Source: Elmis aenea
Taxonomy: Eukaryota > Arthropoda > Insecta > Coleoptera > Elmidae
Length of the DNA: 64,000 bases
Direction: 5' to 3'
Assembly (NCBI GenBank): GCA_947652605.1
Contig: OX393581.1
Coordinates: 32,606,788-32,670,787, forward strand
Part shown: positions 44,001 through 56,000 of the stretch, piece by piece
How positions within the stretch are numbered: position 1 is the first letter of the stretch
How the letters are laid out: every line of letters starts with the position of its first letter
The notes under the pieces: generated by a model
Databases searched by the model: none
The model's input: the letters and a program-made list of their open reading frames with translations, nothing else
Told to the model about the DNA's origin: nothing
Program-made: the position numbers and the translations under genes

Positions 44001-47000
44001 GAACATAAGATAAACTACAATAAACTACCTACATTACTGCAGATTCCGACTTTATCGTTGTTTCCTTATTTTTATATATTTATAATGTTTATCACAACAA
44101 CAAATTACAAAACCTTCGTAACTTGTATCAAATGAGTTTTAAAAGGTTTTACACCTTGTTTTGTTTTTGTTTTCACAGCCTACTATAATTTTGTTTAAAA
44201 AAAAACCTAAAAAACCTTCCTAACTTGCGTATTATTGAATATAAATACATCAACCCTTATATATTTGGAATGGCAGAAAAATAAGGAATTTAAATAAGTC
44301 ATAGCCAACTACGGGTTCTATTTAAAAAAATAAAACTTTATGTCACAACTCGAATTTCGAAAACTTTTTTGAAAAATTGTCTACGTCACTGCATTCTTAT
44401 CAAAAAAGTGCCTGTAGAACGTCAAAATTATTTTTGTTTATTTTTATAAACAAACGAGATATGTTCATAAAACGAAAAGTCAAAAAATCGAGTTATCGGC
44501 AATAACTCGAAAACAAAAGACGATAACCAGTTTTAGTTTTCACCATTAACTTTTTCTCGAAAAAGGAGATCGAGGATGCGCGGTCCGTTTTTTGATACCT
44601 CTTATAGTTACCGAATTCCCTATTAAAACATCGAAATTTGCCCACCCTGTACACACTGTTTATTTAAATAAGATATTTTAATTTTACAAGTACCTAATTG
44701 GTAATTGGAGTTACGCAATTTTGCATTAAATATTACTAAGAATAAAAATTAATCGTTTGAAAAACAGCACTTTTTAGTTTAAACAATTATCTAAAGTGAA
44801 ATAAATTGCATTTGTACTGCAAAATTTAAAAAAATACAAATAATTGAGTTAAATACAATAGACACACGAGTGTTAAATAAATAATATAAAAATCTAAATT
44901 AATTTACTAAACATTCAACAACGTAAAAGCGAACTTAAAGGTATAAAGAAAATTTCTAAACTTATTCAGTCGTGAACTGCAAAATTTGTTGCAGTCAATA
45001 ATTTAAAAAAGAAACGCGCTGAGCAAAAAAAAAAACTTTTTTTAAATCAACAATAATCTCATACACCCTGTAGGCTAAATTTTAGTCTCATCGATAAATA
45101 TACAAATTTTCCTAGAGTACATACATTAGTAGGGGAGAGTGGCCTAAAATGATCCCTGCGGGCAAAATGATCCCCACACTTTAATTTTAGTACTAATCCT
45201 TCTATCTATAAATTTAACACGTCACTATCACTAATTGAGTCGCTTGTGTCAGTCAGACTATCGAAAGTGAGGATAAGATATTGCAAGTAGACAGTAAATA
45301 AGAAAAAGTGGTTTTTATACGTCGTGATTTAAGGTAAGGCCATGGCAGCTATACTAAAAATATCTTGAAAGTCATAGGAATGCTAAATTGTAATATATTT
45401 TTCATAAATACATCCTTTTGTCTATAATTCGACGTGTTTGTGAAAAATTCAGGCACGTCCAACATGTTGCTAATTTGACTTGAGTCTAATTATCCACTTT
45501 CGGGCAAAATGATCCCCCAACGCAAAGTCTAGCAAAAGGCAAAGACTGCAAAAGAAAGAAGGAAGACGAGAGTGAGTCAGAAGTGTATGTAGAATGTATG
45601 TAGAATGTATGTAGAAGAGGATGTAGAATGCCTTATTTGTTTTGAAACGTTTCCAAGATCTTCTGCCGGAGAAGGATAGGCACAGTGTGTTAAGTGCAAG
45701 CGCTGGGCATATGATTGTGCTGGACGAGGATACCTGCGATTACTGTGCTGTGGCCCCTTAAGTTCGTAGAAGGGTGTTTGAGTAGTGTTTTATATAGTAG
45801 TCTACTAAATCATTCTGTGATCATTTTACCCTACACTGGGGATCATTTTGCCCTACCTGTGAGGGTAAAATGATCCTTTTGCATAGTTTCCTATTATATT
45901 AAAAAATATATATTATTTGTTTTTCTCAAACAAAATGGATATATGAATTTTGTAGTCCAAGGTTTACAGGATTTAATAAAAAAAGTCTCGATTATTTTTG
46001 AATCTTTTTCTACATTTTAGAACTATTTTGGTGTTAGGGGGATCATTTTAGGCCACTCTCCCCTACATAATGTTTAATTATTTTGTTTGCGACAAAGTAA
46101 AATCATCCTCATTATCAAAAAATGATGTTTTGCTTTTTGCGTGTTTTAATATCAAGTAATTTTAACATCTAGAAGTTTTGTTACTTTTTGGCTCTATTAT
46201 CTTTTTTTAAAGTATTCGTTGTTTTCAGTTTTTTTAAAGCCAACTATATCAATTTTTTTTATCCAGTGTAGTAAACTTTCGTACATTAAAATACCGTTTA
46301 GCGTTTAGCCCAACTAACAAGTCTGATTAGTAAACAGAATATCATACAGAGCTTTAAGTTTTTATACGAGTAGATGCGTGTTTGATTTTACTTACCATTG
46401 GATCAACTTGTAACGTTTCATACGTCACATTTTTATTGCCAGTTTGATTAACAATAGTATTAAATGCTTGCACCGTTTTTCCGTTTAATAATTCTGTTAA
46501 AGTAGGTAACGTAGCAGCAGGTCCAGTAGTGCTCGTAACAGGACTGGGGCTACTACTTATAGAATTACCGTTATTGCCATTAGGCAAGGATAACTCGTTT
46601 GCATCAATTGAATTTTGATGAACGTCGGCCTAAAATAGAATTAAATTGCGTATTATAAACTACATAATTTGAAAAACAATTTGCAAGTACCGATCTGTTA
46701 GTTGCCATGATACATGTCTTTGTTATTTTTATGGGGAGTGATAACTTAACAATGACACACAGACTTTGGTTGTATGAAATTATAGTTTTTGGGAGTCTAG
46801 TGTAGATAAACTAGTATTTTAGGAAAATAATTATACTCAAATGAATAAATATGACTTTTGCGTTAAAGAAGAGGACTGAGTATTCAATTTATAAAGCAAA
46901 TAAAACTATTTTTTGTTTTTGTGGAGAAGCGTTCAACGCATTTTGTTGATCGAATGGTTAAACATTTTATTTCCATTCCTTACACCGTTCGGTTTTTACC

Positions 47001-50000
47001 TATAAATTCCAAAGAATGAAAGTTAAATTAACAATTAAACAACAACACATATTTGCTTTGTTACCCGTTATAAAATTGCTGATTTATGTATGAATGCCTT
47101 GAAAACACTAAGAGAAAAAGTTGGTTATCTGGCAGAAAATGATTTACAATATACAAGCGTTTTTAAAGACTAGTTCGATTGTTTTCGAAGAATGCATATA
47201 TTTCTGTACACCGCAATTGTTGGACTAGGACTAGAAGCTCTTTTTTATTTTCAATTAAACCTAAAAATCTAATTGGGTTTTATTCAGGGTTGGGCAAAAT
47301 TTAATTTGTATTAAAAAAATGAAAAATCATTGATTAATATTTTTAAAAAAAATTAAAAAATCACGTATTTATGTTTTTTTGTTGGTTTTTTTAAATAAAC
47401 TTGATAATTTTTTTTTACAACTAATTTATTTATTTTTCACACTTCATTATAAATCTTCTATACAGCGTAATTCAAAAAGTATGTAACAAATTTAAGTTTT
47501 TTTTTTTAATTTCTTAGAATTCATGACCTAAAACCAATTTTTAAGAAAAAATTTCATAAAAATTCATACGACACTAGATATTAGCGATTTCTTAAATATT
47601 CACAAAAGTAAAGTGGCCTTATTTTAAGCGTTACAAAAAAAAAATCATGGGAACGATTGTTTAGAATTCAAAAATACGACCAAAGGTGAAATTTTACGTT
47701 AAATTTTCAATTTGAACTATTCACAAGAATAAAATTTTCCGAGAAATCGATAATAAAAAACTTTTCTATTAGTTGCAAACTTTTTGAATGTTGAAACTAC
47801 TATAAAAATCGAAAATAAAATTTTAACTTCAAATTTCGTATTAAGTCATGATTTTAAAACAATTTTTCCTTTGCTTTTTTTGTGTCTTTAAATAAGGGCT
47901 CTTTACTTTTGCGAATATTTTTAAAATCGTTAAAATCTAGTGTCATATGAATTGTTTTCCAACTTCAAATTAGTTTTAGGTCTTCAATCAACTTTTATCA
48001 AGAATAAAATTTTTTGAGAAATCAATAATAAAAACTTTTTCAATTGTTGCAGACTTTTTGATAGACGCTGTAGAACTTTAAACCCTAAACTTAAAAATTA
48101 TTGTGAAATTTGACAAAGTAAATCTAACGAAAAAAAAAACCTGTAGCGACTTTATTACTTCCCAATCTACAAGAAACCAATAGGCAATTTTCCGGCGTAT
48201 TTTACTAGCGGTTGTTTAAGAGGGTGGAAGTAAAACGTGTATTTAATTTATATGTGACGTGTGACGTTGAATCGTGAAAATAAATAAAGTTTGATTTAAA
48301 TCATGATTTAAATTCAACAAAATCAGCTGATTTAAATCAATTGATTTGAATTAATTTTACCTGCGTCTGAAAATAAATTAAAACTTCGTAAATATATTTT
48401 TAAATCACTGTTATTATAAGAGATATTTTCTGGTACTAAATTACAATACTTTTGTTCTCACCAACGTCTAGTCTATGCATTAGCTTAGTAAAAACATTTT
48501 ACGTTAATTTAAGCAATTTTTCCTCCATTTAACCAACTTTGCATCTCTAACGGTTTGTCAAATCCCCTTCATTGAAAAAAGCAATTGAGATTTTCCTTTT
48601 ATCATTACAGTCAATATTACATAAACACTGCTTATTACTTAAAACACAGTTTTCTAAAATTACAACTATCAAATATTTTTTACATTTCGTTTAACTAGCT
48701 TTTGTTTATAAACTTTAATTAAAAGTTTCACTAGTTTATCTACAATAGCTTGTTGTTTAGTCAATAACATACCTGTTGTGCATCTGTAAATCTTTTTTTT
48801 TTTGTTGGAATTCGATAAACAACAACATTAATTGTCTTAAACTTTACGAAAGTTGTATGAAAATATTGGATTAGACGTATTAGTTTAAATATTACCATCA
48901 ATTTTTTGAAAATAAATAAATAAATAGTAATTTTACAAATATTAGTACAGACTATATGTACATTTTATTTCATTAGAATAAAAGAAATTGAAAAATATTT
49001 TACAAATGGTGAACCCAAAGTCAGATGACCATCAACATGGAAAAAAGCAGGTAAAGCAACCGTCACCAGAAGTTATTAATAAAGTGTACCGTAGGGGGAC
49101 TTTTGTTATCCGATGGGCTTTCCTGGTCAGGTGTTACTTGGTTACTGATTATATCCGATGGTGGCGGGGGATTTTCACGGGTGTCAAATCCGTTGACTCG
49201 AATTATCGGTTCCATGGGAACCATAGTTCCATTAGGGAACCTTTGCACTACCGTGTTATTAGGTAGAAGACCATATATTAGGAAAGGTGTTTCTTTAGTA
49301 GGGTACATACTCGGACGCTTGCGCAATATGGTGTTGTTATTTAATACGGCAAATATGAAATAATCTTTATCACGAGCTGGTGGTGTCTGCTGAATATCAT
49401 TCTGAAGTGGATCGGGCGAAAAACTTAATGCTTTTGCGGACTTATTTTTGGGAGGCGAAGGTAAAGGAGTAGATGAAACTGTCGTTGATAATGGGGTTGT
49501 TGTACTGTTAGTGGCAGCAGAGAGGGCGTTAACTAGGTTAAGTACGTTATCAGTCGTGTTAGGTTGTGCCGATAGCTTGTCATTGCTTTGAACAGTGTCA
49601 ATGATGTTAGATGAAATATCTTTGGTAGTATCGTTACCTTTAGGGCCTGTAGCGGTAGCAATCGCAGGCTCAGTACCTGAAATGACAGCAGTAGATGATT
49701 TATCAGCACCAGTAGTAGCTGAACTATTAACAGCTGCAGTACTACTAGTAGCCCCTGTACTACTGGAATCAGCTGGAGTAGCTAAAGGCGTAGTAGCTGC
49801 TTCAGTGTTTGAAATTTCTGATGTACCGCTAGCCATTTCAGTCGTACTAGAGCCCGGTAATTGACCTCTACCTAATATAGTTACGGTAGTACCAAGATCG
49901 GGAATGAATGTACTAGATAAATCGTTAGCAGAATATATACTAACACTTCCAGGACTTACTTCAAAGTTGGCCAATGTTGGTAGTGTGGATGGTACAGTAA

Positions 50001-53000
50001 ATGCTGTATCGGTTGTTGTTTCAGGAGTAGGGTTAGTGGTAATAGTACCTGGGAAACCTGTGGTAGTGGGTGCCTGAAGCGTGGAGGGTGTTTGCTGAGT
50101 TACTGAGTTTATAGTTGTGCCTTGTGCATTTGACACAGTGGTAAGTATTGTTGTAGTGGGGTTATTCTGCAAGGAATCGGTTGTTTTAGCAATTCCTTCT
50201 GTTGTTAAAGTAGGTATAGTTGTTTCTTTATTAATCTCATTTAATAAAGAATCTGTAGTATCAGTGGATACATTGCCAGCTGTGGAAGAAACTGTGGCTG
50301 ATGAATTGCCATTATCTGTTGATGTAGGATTAATTGAAGACATCATTTTAGATATTGAAGCAAACAGTCCTTGAATTCCCGAACCAATACTGGGAGCTAC
50401 TGTACCTTGTGTTTCGGTAGGTGTAGGTGGAGTGGATGAAGTAGGCATTGAACTAGCAGTAAATGGATTAATCGCAGGTGCGTTTACAGCTGTAAAGGCC
50501 GTAGATGAAAGAGGAGTTGAAGTTGCAGAGGATTGGGTTGAAATAGAAGGTTCCACTGTTTTGTCATATTGAGACCCACCTGCCGTAAATGGATTTATGG
50601 CTGGCGCATTAATAGCTGTAAAAGCCATAGATGGAAAAGCACTTACTGGTGGAGAGGACGATGAAGAAATTGAGGGGTTAACTTCATTTTGACTATCAAA
50701 GGAACCAGCTGTAAATGGATTAATAGCAGGCGCTCTTACAGCAGTAAAAAGCATAGAAGGATCAGCACTTGAAGGTGCAGAAGACGTACTGGAGATCTTG
50801 GGTCTGACAGTTTTTTCATATTCTGATCCACCAGCTGTAAACGGATTAATAGCAGGAGCACTGATAGCCGTGAAGGCCATCGATGGTGAAGATGTTGATG
50901 ATGGACCAACCTCATTATGACTTTCGAAAGAATCAGCTGCGAATGGGTTTACAGCGGGTAATGGGAATAAGCTTGAGGACGTACTAGAAATGATTGGTTT
51001 GACAGTTTTCTCATACTGAGATGCTCCAGCTGTGAATGGGTTCACAGCTGGTGCATTGATGGTAGTAAACGCCATAGATGGGAAAGAAATTGCACGTCCT
51101 GATGGTGTAGCAAGGTCATTGACAAAAGCAAATGGATCAATCGTGGAACCTACAGTTGAACCGACAGTTGTTAAACTTTCAGTGTAAGGGGAAAAGGTTG
51201 TCGGATTAAAAGTTGAATCAAGTGTAGACGGGTTTTCAGTTGAAGATAAAAGAGTTGGATTAGTTGAGTAAGAAAAAGTTGTAGGTATTGAAGCAGTGGT
51301 TGGATTTGTAGTTACTGCGTTTTCAAGATGTGTAGAAGGATTTTCCGAAGGATTTGTTATTAAAGAAGCAATAGTGGGAGTAACACTATCGGAAGAAGAA
51401 GTATCCCCAAATCTGGAGTTGAGAGGTAGTGTAGTAGGATTAGTGGTGGTTATTTCGGAAATTGTGGCAGTAGTAGCCGAAGCACCAGTACTGGTTAGTG
51501 AATCGCTAGGCGACGAAGGAGAAAGCGTCGTTGGGTTTATAGAACTTGGATTAAGAGGGGATGTATACAATGTCTCAGGTGTAGTAGTTTCAGCGTTCGT
51601 TTTTGCAAGTGGTGTGGTGTATACAGTGTTTTCCGATGGTGTGGTACCAGTTGAGCTTAAGCCACTTACGCTCAACGCGTTAGCCAAAGGTAGAAAAGGT
51701 TCAGTTGTACTAGCAAAGAAAGTTGTCAGTTTGGGAGTCACAATTACTAATTTCTGGGTTGTCGTATCATCGTGTGGGGTGGTCGGATTGATGGCGTTTA
51801 GAAGAGATAATAATTTTGATATGGTACGCTTTTGTAAAACTTGTTCCGACGCAAGTTGCTCTATCATGCCATCTATAGGATCTACGGTGCTTAATTGTGC
51901 AGATACAGGTGATAAACTACTAGTGCGAACATAACGTGGCGTTGCAGATTTGCCTATACTATAAGTGCTGGAAGGTGAAAATTTCGGGGTTGTATTTATC
52001 GTATTGAAATTGCTACCTACTTGCAGGGGATCAACTGTTGTACCTTCTGTTGTTGAATCGGCCTTTATAGCCGACAAAGAACTAATTATTCTTTCAATTA
52101 TGGTTGTCGGTTTTTCAGTGGTACTGTAATCAAGGCTATTGGGTGAATAGTTTCGTTTATGTTCAGTCGATTCGTCAGTCGCAGCTTTTTTGTCATTTGT
52201 AGGTTTTTTAGTCGCAATTTTTAGTATTGCAGAGTTTCCAGTCTCGTTTGTTGTCGAATTCGATGTTTTGTTAGCGTCGGGAAGTTCAGTCGTTGAAATG
52301 GCCGCGATGGAATTGATAATTCTTTCAATTATAGAAACAGTTTTTTCGGTTGGCGCTGGTTTTGTCTTATCGTCCTTGGGTACCTTTGCAAATGAATTTT
52401 TTTGAGTTGTTGATACTTTAGCATCGTTAGTAGTTGTTATAGTTACCACAGTCGTAGGAGAAGGTTTTGGAGGAATTGTTTTGAGAGTAGAGGAAAGGTA
52501 TTCGCCATTAATTAAATTAGCCGAAGGGACTGTATTGACTACTGGATCATCAAACGATATTATGTCCAATCCCATATCGTTTTCTTCTATTTTACCTCCA
52601 GATACAACCTGAAAATATCTATAGTTTTAAAAGAGTCTTAAGAAATAAGGAACCACAGATTTTAAACGCTGCTGAAATCATCACATTCTGGAAACTTCAA
52701 AAAACTGACAAGAAAAATTATATTACTGTACAAAATTAAGATTTATATACAAATATTTACAAAAATAAAAACCTGCGATTGTCAATTATGCATTTATTGT
52801 AAAATATCCCATATAAAATAATACACCTTGACTATATATATTTATAAAATATAAAACTGGATATACTGGTTCTCGTTACAATACAAAACATTTTTAGTTG
52901 TGAATAGATAATACTATAAAAATACTGGCAGTTATACAAAATAGTGTAAAAAAGCTTTATGTAATTGCTTAGAGATATGAATGAATTTATACAGGGTGTC

Positions 53001-56000
53001 ATAATAATGCGCATAAAGAAATTGATAACGATATTGCCTGATAAAAACTGTTACCTATTCGGAGTTGAGTTTTTTTTCGGATACTTAATATTTTTAATGA
53101 TATATTGTTTTCGTCACTATTTTTAAACTCAATTGTAAACTATAATTTAATTACAATGGCAAACATTTCCAATACTATAAGTTTTTGACTAAAAAAAAGT
53201 AGGTGCATAATTTTTCCTTCGGTACGCCATAGTTGAATGTTTGCATTTAAGTCTTCTAAAGAACTGCAAAATGCAATTTTATGGATATGTAACAGAAAAT
53301 ATGGAGTAAAATAATAAAGTTTTTTGGTTTTCCTATTAAACCATTGTTAAAGATTTTTCTTTTCATTGAAAATCTTTTCCTGCAAAGAAAGACCGTACTA
53401 AAGGCACCAGTTTATTTGTAGAGCGTCAAATGAAAAATAAACTTTTTTAATATTATTTTATTGTGGTTGCATGAACCAATGAATGTTCACTACTTATTTG
53501 ACTTTAGTTTTTGAGAATTAAGCAAAAACTGCGCAGCTGCAATATTTTTTCCAATCCAAAAGGTACATTTTTAGGGTACTAAAGTTGAGGGATTATTGTA
53601 ACTAAGTGATTCTCCAGTGATTTTTTATGCCCAGAAAATCAATTAACTACAAACCGTAGTTTATAAAGATATTCGTTGCAACAGGATCAAACCGTCAGTT
53701 CAAGAAACCGCAAAAGCGGTTCCAATGTTGAAACTAAAACCTTATCCCTAAATTTGACGAAATATGAACATATACTATTAATATCAATATAAATTTTTAT
53801 TACGCTTAACCAAATTCCACTGGTATAATTTTATTTTTTAGGCAATTAAAACTTATAACAAAATTCATCAGACAATGTCTCTATGATTTATTTTATATGC
53901 ATTTTTGTGACATTCTGCATTCGTATGTGAAATTAGAAATTGCAAAGCTAAAGTGTTTTTGTACGAAAACGTGACTAACTTTTTTTCTTACGTAATTATT
54001 AAAATATAATTAGTAAAACCCTGCACCACAACCTTATTTAACAGTAATTAAAGTGCGATTAACATTAAAAAAATATGATACATTGTTTGTAGAAGAATAG
54101 AAGATGCAGAAGCAGTAGCATAATGTGCAGCAGGAGTTCATCTTCAGAAGATTTGCAGTAAATCTTCCTTAAACTCGATTGAAAGACCAGTTGTATTCAA
54201 CTAAACCTTCCTCTGGCAGAACAAGGTCCTTCGGCAAAAGACAAAGACCCATTAGTGAAAAATTTTACAAAGAAGAAAAATTTATTTTAACATATCAGTC
54301 TTTGTCCGTTGCGTCTATACTGTCAAGGTGTATTATTTTAGAGTAAAAATATTCAACTCATGATCTCAATAACTTGCTCTGCTTACCAGTTTTGATGTTG
54401 GAGTTACGGTAGGTACCGTTGGAATGTATATAGGTACTGTTGTTGCGCTTCTTAATCCTGGTGATCGCGAATAGAGGTCGCTACGATACCGAGAACTGAA
54501 CCGACTTGCTTTCTTGCCTCCTGCAGCGCTTGCAGGAATCTGTTTAATCGTTAATAAATGAATTTAATGACGTTAGGAAGAGAATTATTTAAATTTTTAA
54601 ATTTTTTTGTTAAACGAAAAGGAAAGGTACCACATGATACCATGATAATTATTATCAGAGCGAATATGAGCATATATTAATTACATAACGAATTTCACCT
54701 CATGTTACAGTGTAATTTACACATACATCAAAAGTAAGTTATCGCTGTAATAATAAAGAATAACGTTCTTCTTTTATTTCAAAAATAATTTTATCGAATT
54801 CGCAAGTTACAATTATAGAGCGAAAGCCTTTAATAAAATTTAATTATCTACACAATTACCTACTTCATTTTTTTCCGAGAAGAAAATAATTTCATTTAAG
54901 ATCTTAACAAGTTTGTCCAAATGTCGAAGTTCACTTAAAAATGACACACAACTCGGATTTAAAATCGTAATATTTGAAATGGACCAAGAAATTTATTATA
55001 TCGCCTCAATATGACCAAAAAGTTTGTAGCATATGGACATATTTCACGTTTTGCGCGAGTCCCATATAATATCTTTACACATTTTTGTATTTTAAAACCC
55101 TGCTCAGTGTAAAGAAAAAAGAGAAGCCTCAAAAACGAAAGGCATAAGTACCAGTTAGTCTTTTTTTTGCGATTTTACAGTCGACTAAATATTGTTACGA
55201 TAATTGCTTAAGAAAATCGTTAAACGTTTTATGCGTTAATTCTTGTATGAAAATGACTTAGTACAATTATTTTTATTAGAAAATTATGTTTTAATAAAAT
55301 GACGAGCAAATTTTTTTAGTGTTTTATTATTTTGATTAATGTTTACTTTAAAATGATCAATAAAATATTATTTATTTTTATTAATAAAATATGATACCGT
55401 TCAAGTAAATATTATTGATAAAAAATGACTATTGAATGTAATTTTACTTCATCATGAAAACATTGTGCCATAGCATCGTTTCCATATTTTGTTCCGATTT
55501 AATATTGACAATAAAATTAACCTTACTCAGTCCGTTTTCAAAATAACCGAAACTGTATAACTAATGTAAATGAGAACAGAGAGATGGTGTTCTTAAAAAA
55601 GAGTTGGAGGTTTTCATAAAAATTATAATTATAGTAAAAGTAGACAAAGAGGATCAGACTGATAAAAGCGACACCAAAGATCCATGAGAAGACACAGTAA
55701 CATTAGTTTGGAGTATTAGAAGATCAGTAGAGGGCTGAACTTATTGTAGCAGAAAAAATTAAAAAATAAAGAAATTTCATTCGAAATATGATGTAAGGAG
55801 TATATGTAAACCTCTTTTAAAACAATTTACTCAATTGTCAAACCACGAAGAAAAAGGGTTTTCCGGTTTTAAGATTGTTACTTCATGTTGAAACAGAGAA
55901 CTTCTGTATTCATACTCTCAATATCATATCCCAGCTACGTGGGTGGATTAAGAAATTCACGGCCTTATACAGGGTGTCACACAAAAAACGCCGCAAACTA

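Larger units (their letters stand above)
41671..44658. mobile_element. Host transposon containing two nested foldback elements
   Basis: The left end CAGTGCGTACAAAAAGTAAC at 41671 is matched, inverted, by CCGTTACGTCCCTTTTTG at 43402-43421 plus TACACACTG at 44650-44658. The right terminus is split by an insertion. Removing the insertions at 41852-42795 and 43424-44649 leaves an element of roughly 810 bp, a Tc1-like MITE by its ends. Confidence 0.7.

Noticed and set aside
48361..48372. Six-base microexon ACGCAG between a good acceptor and donor in intron 3
   Set aside because: Splice-like words are frequent in this sequence; a two-codon exon cannot be supported without RNA.
50449..51090. NPF repeats considered as an endocytic (EH-domain) or nucleoporin-like protein
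   Set aside because: NPF occurs within a longer, Thr-rich, glycosylation-type context in a multi-exon mucin-like gene; no other feature suggests a cytosolic or nuclear protein.
49103..52405. Plus-strand frames opposite exon 3, up to 212 codons and Val-rich
   Set aside because: They are complements of Thr/Asn codons (ACT/ACA/ACC read as AGT/TGT/GGT) and have no independent support.
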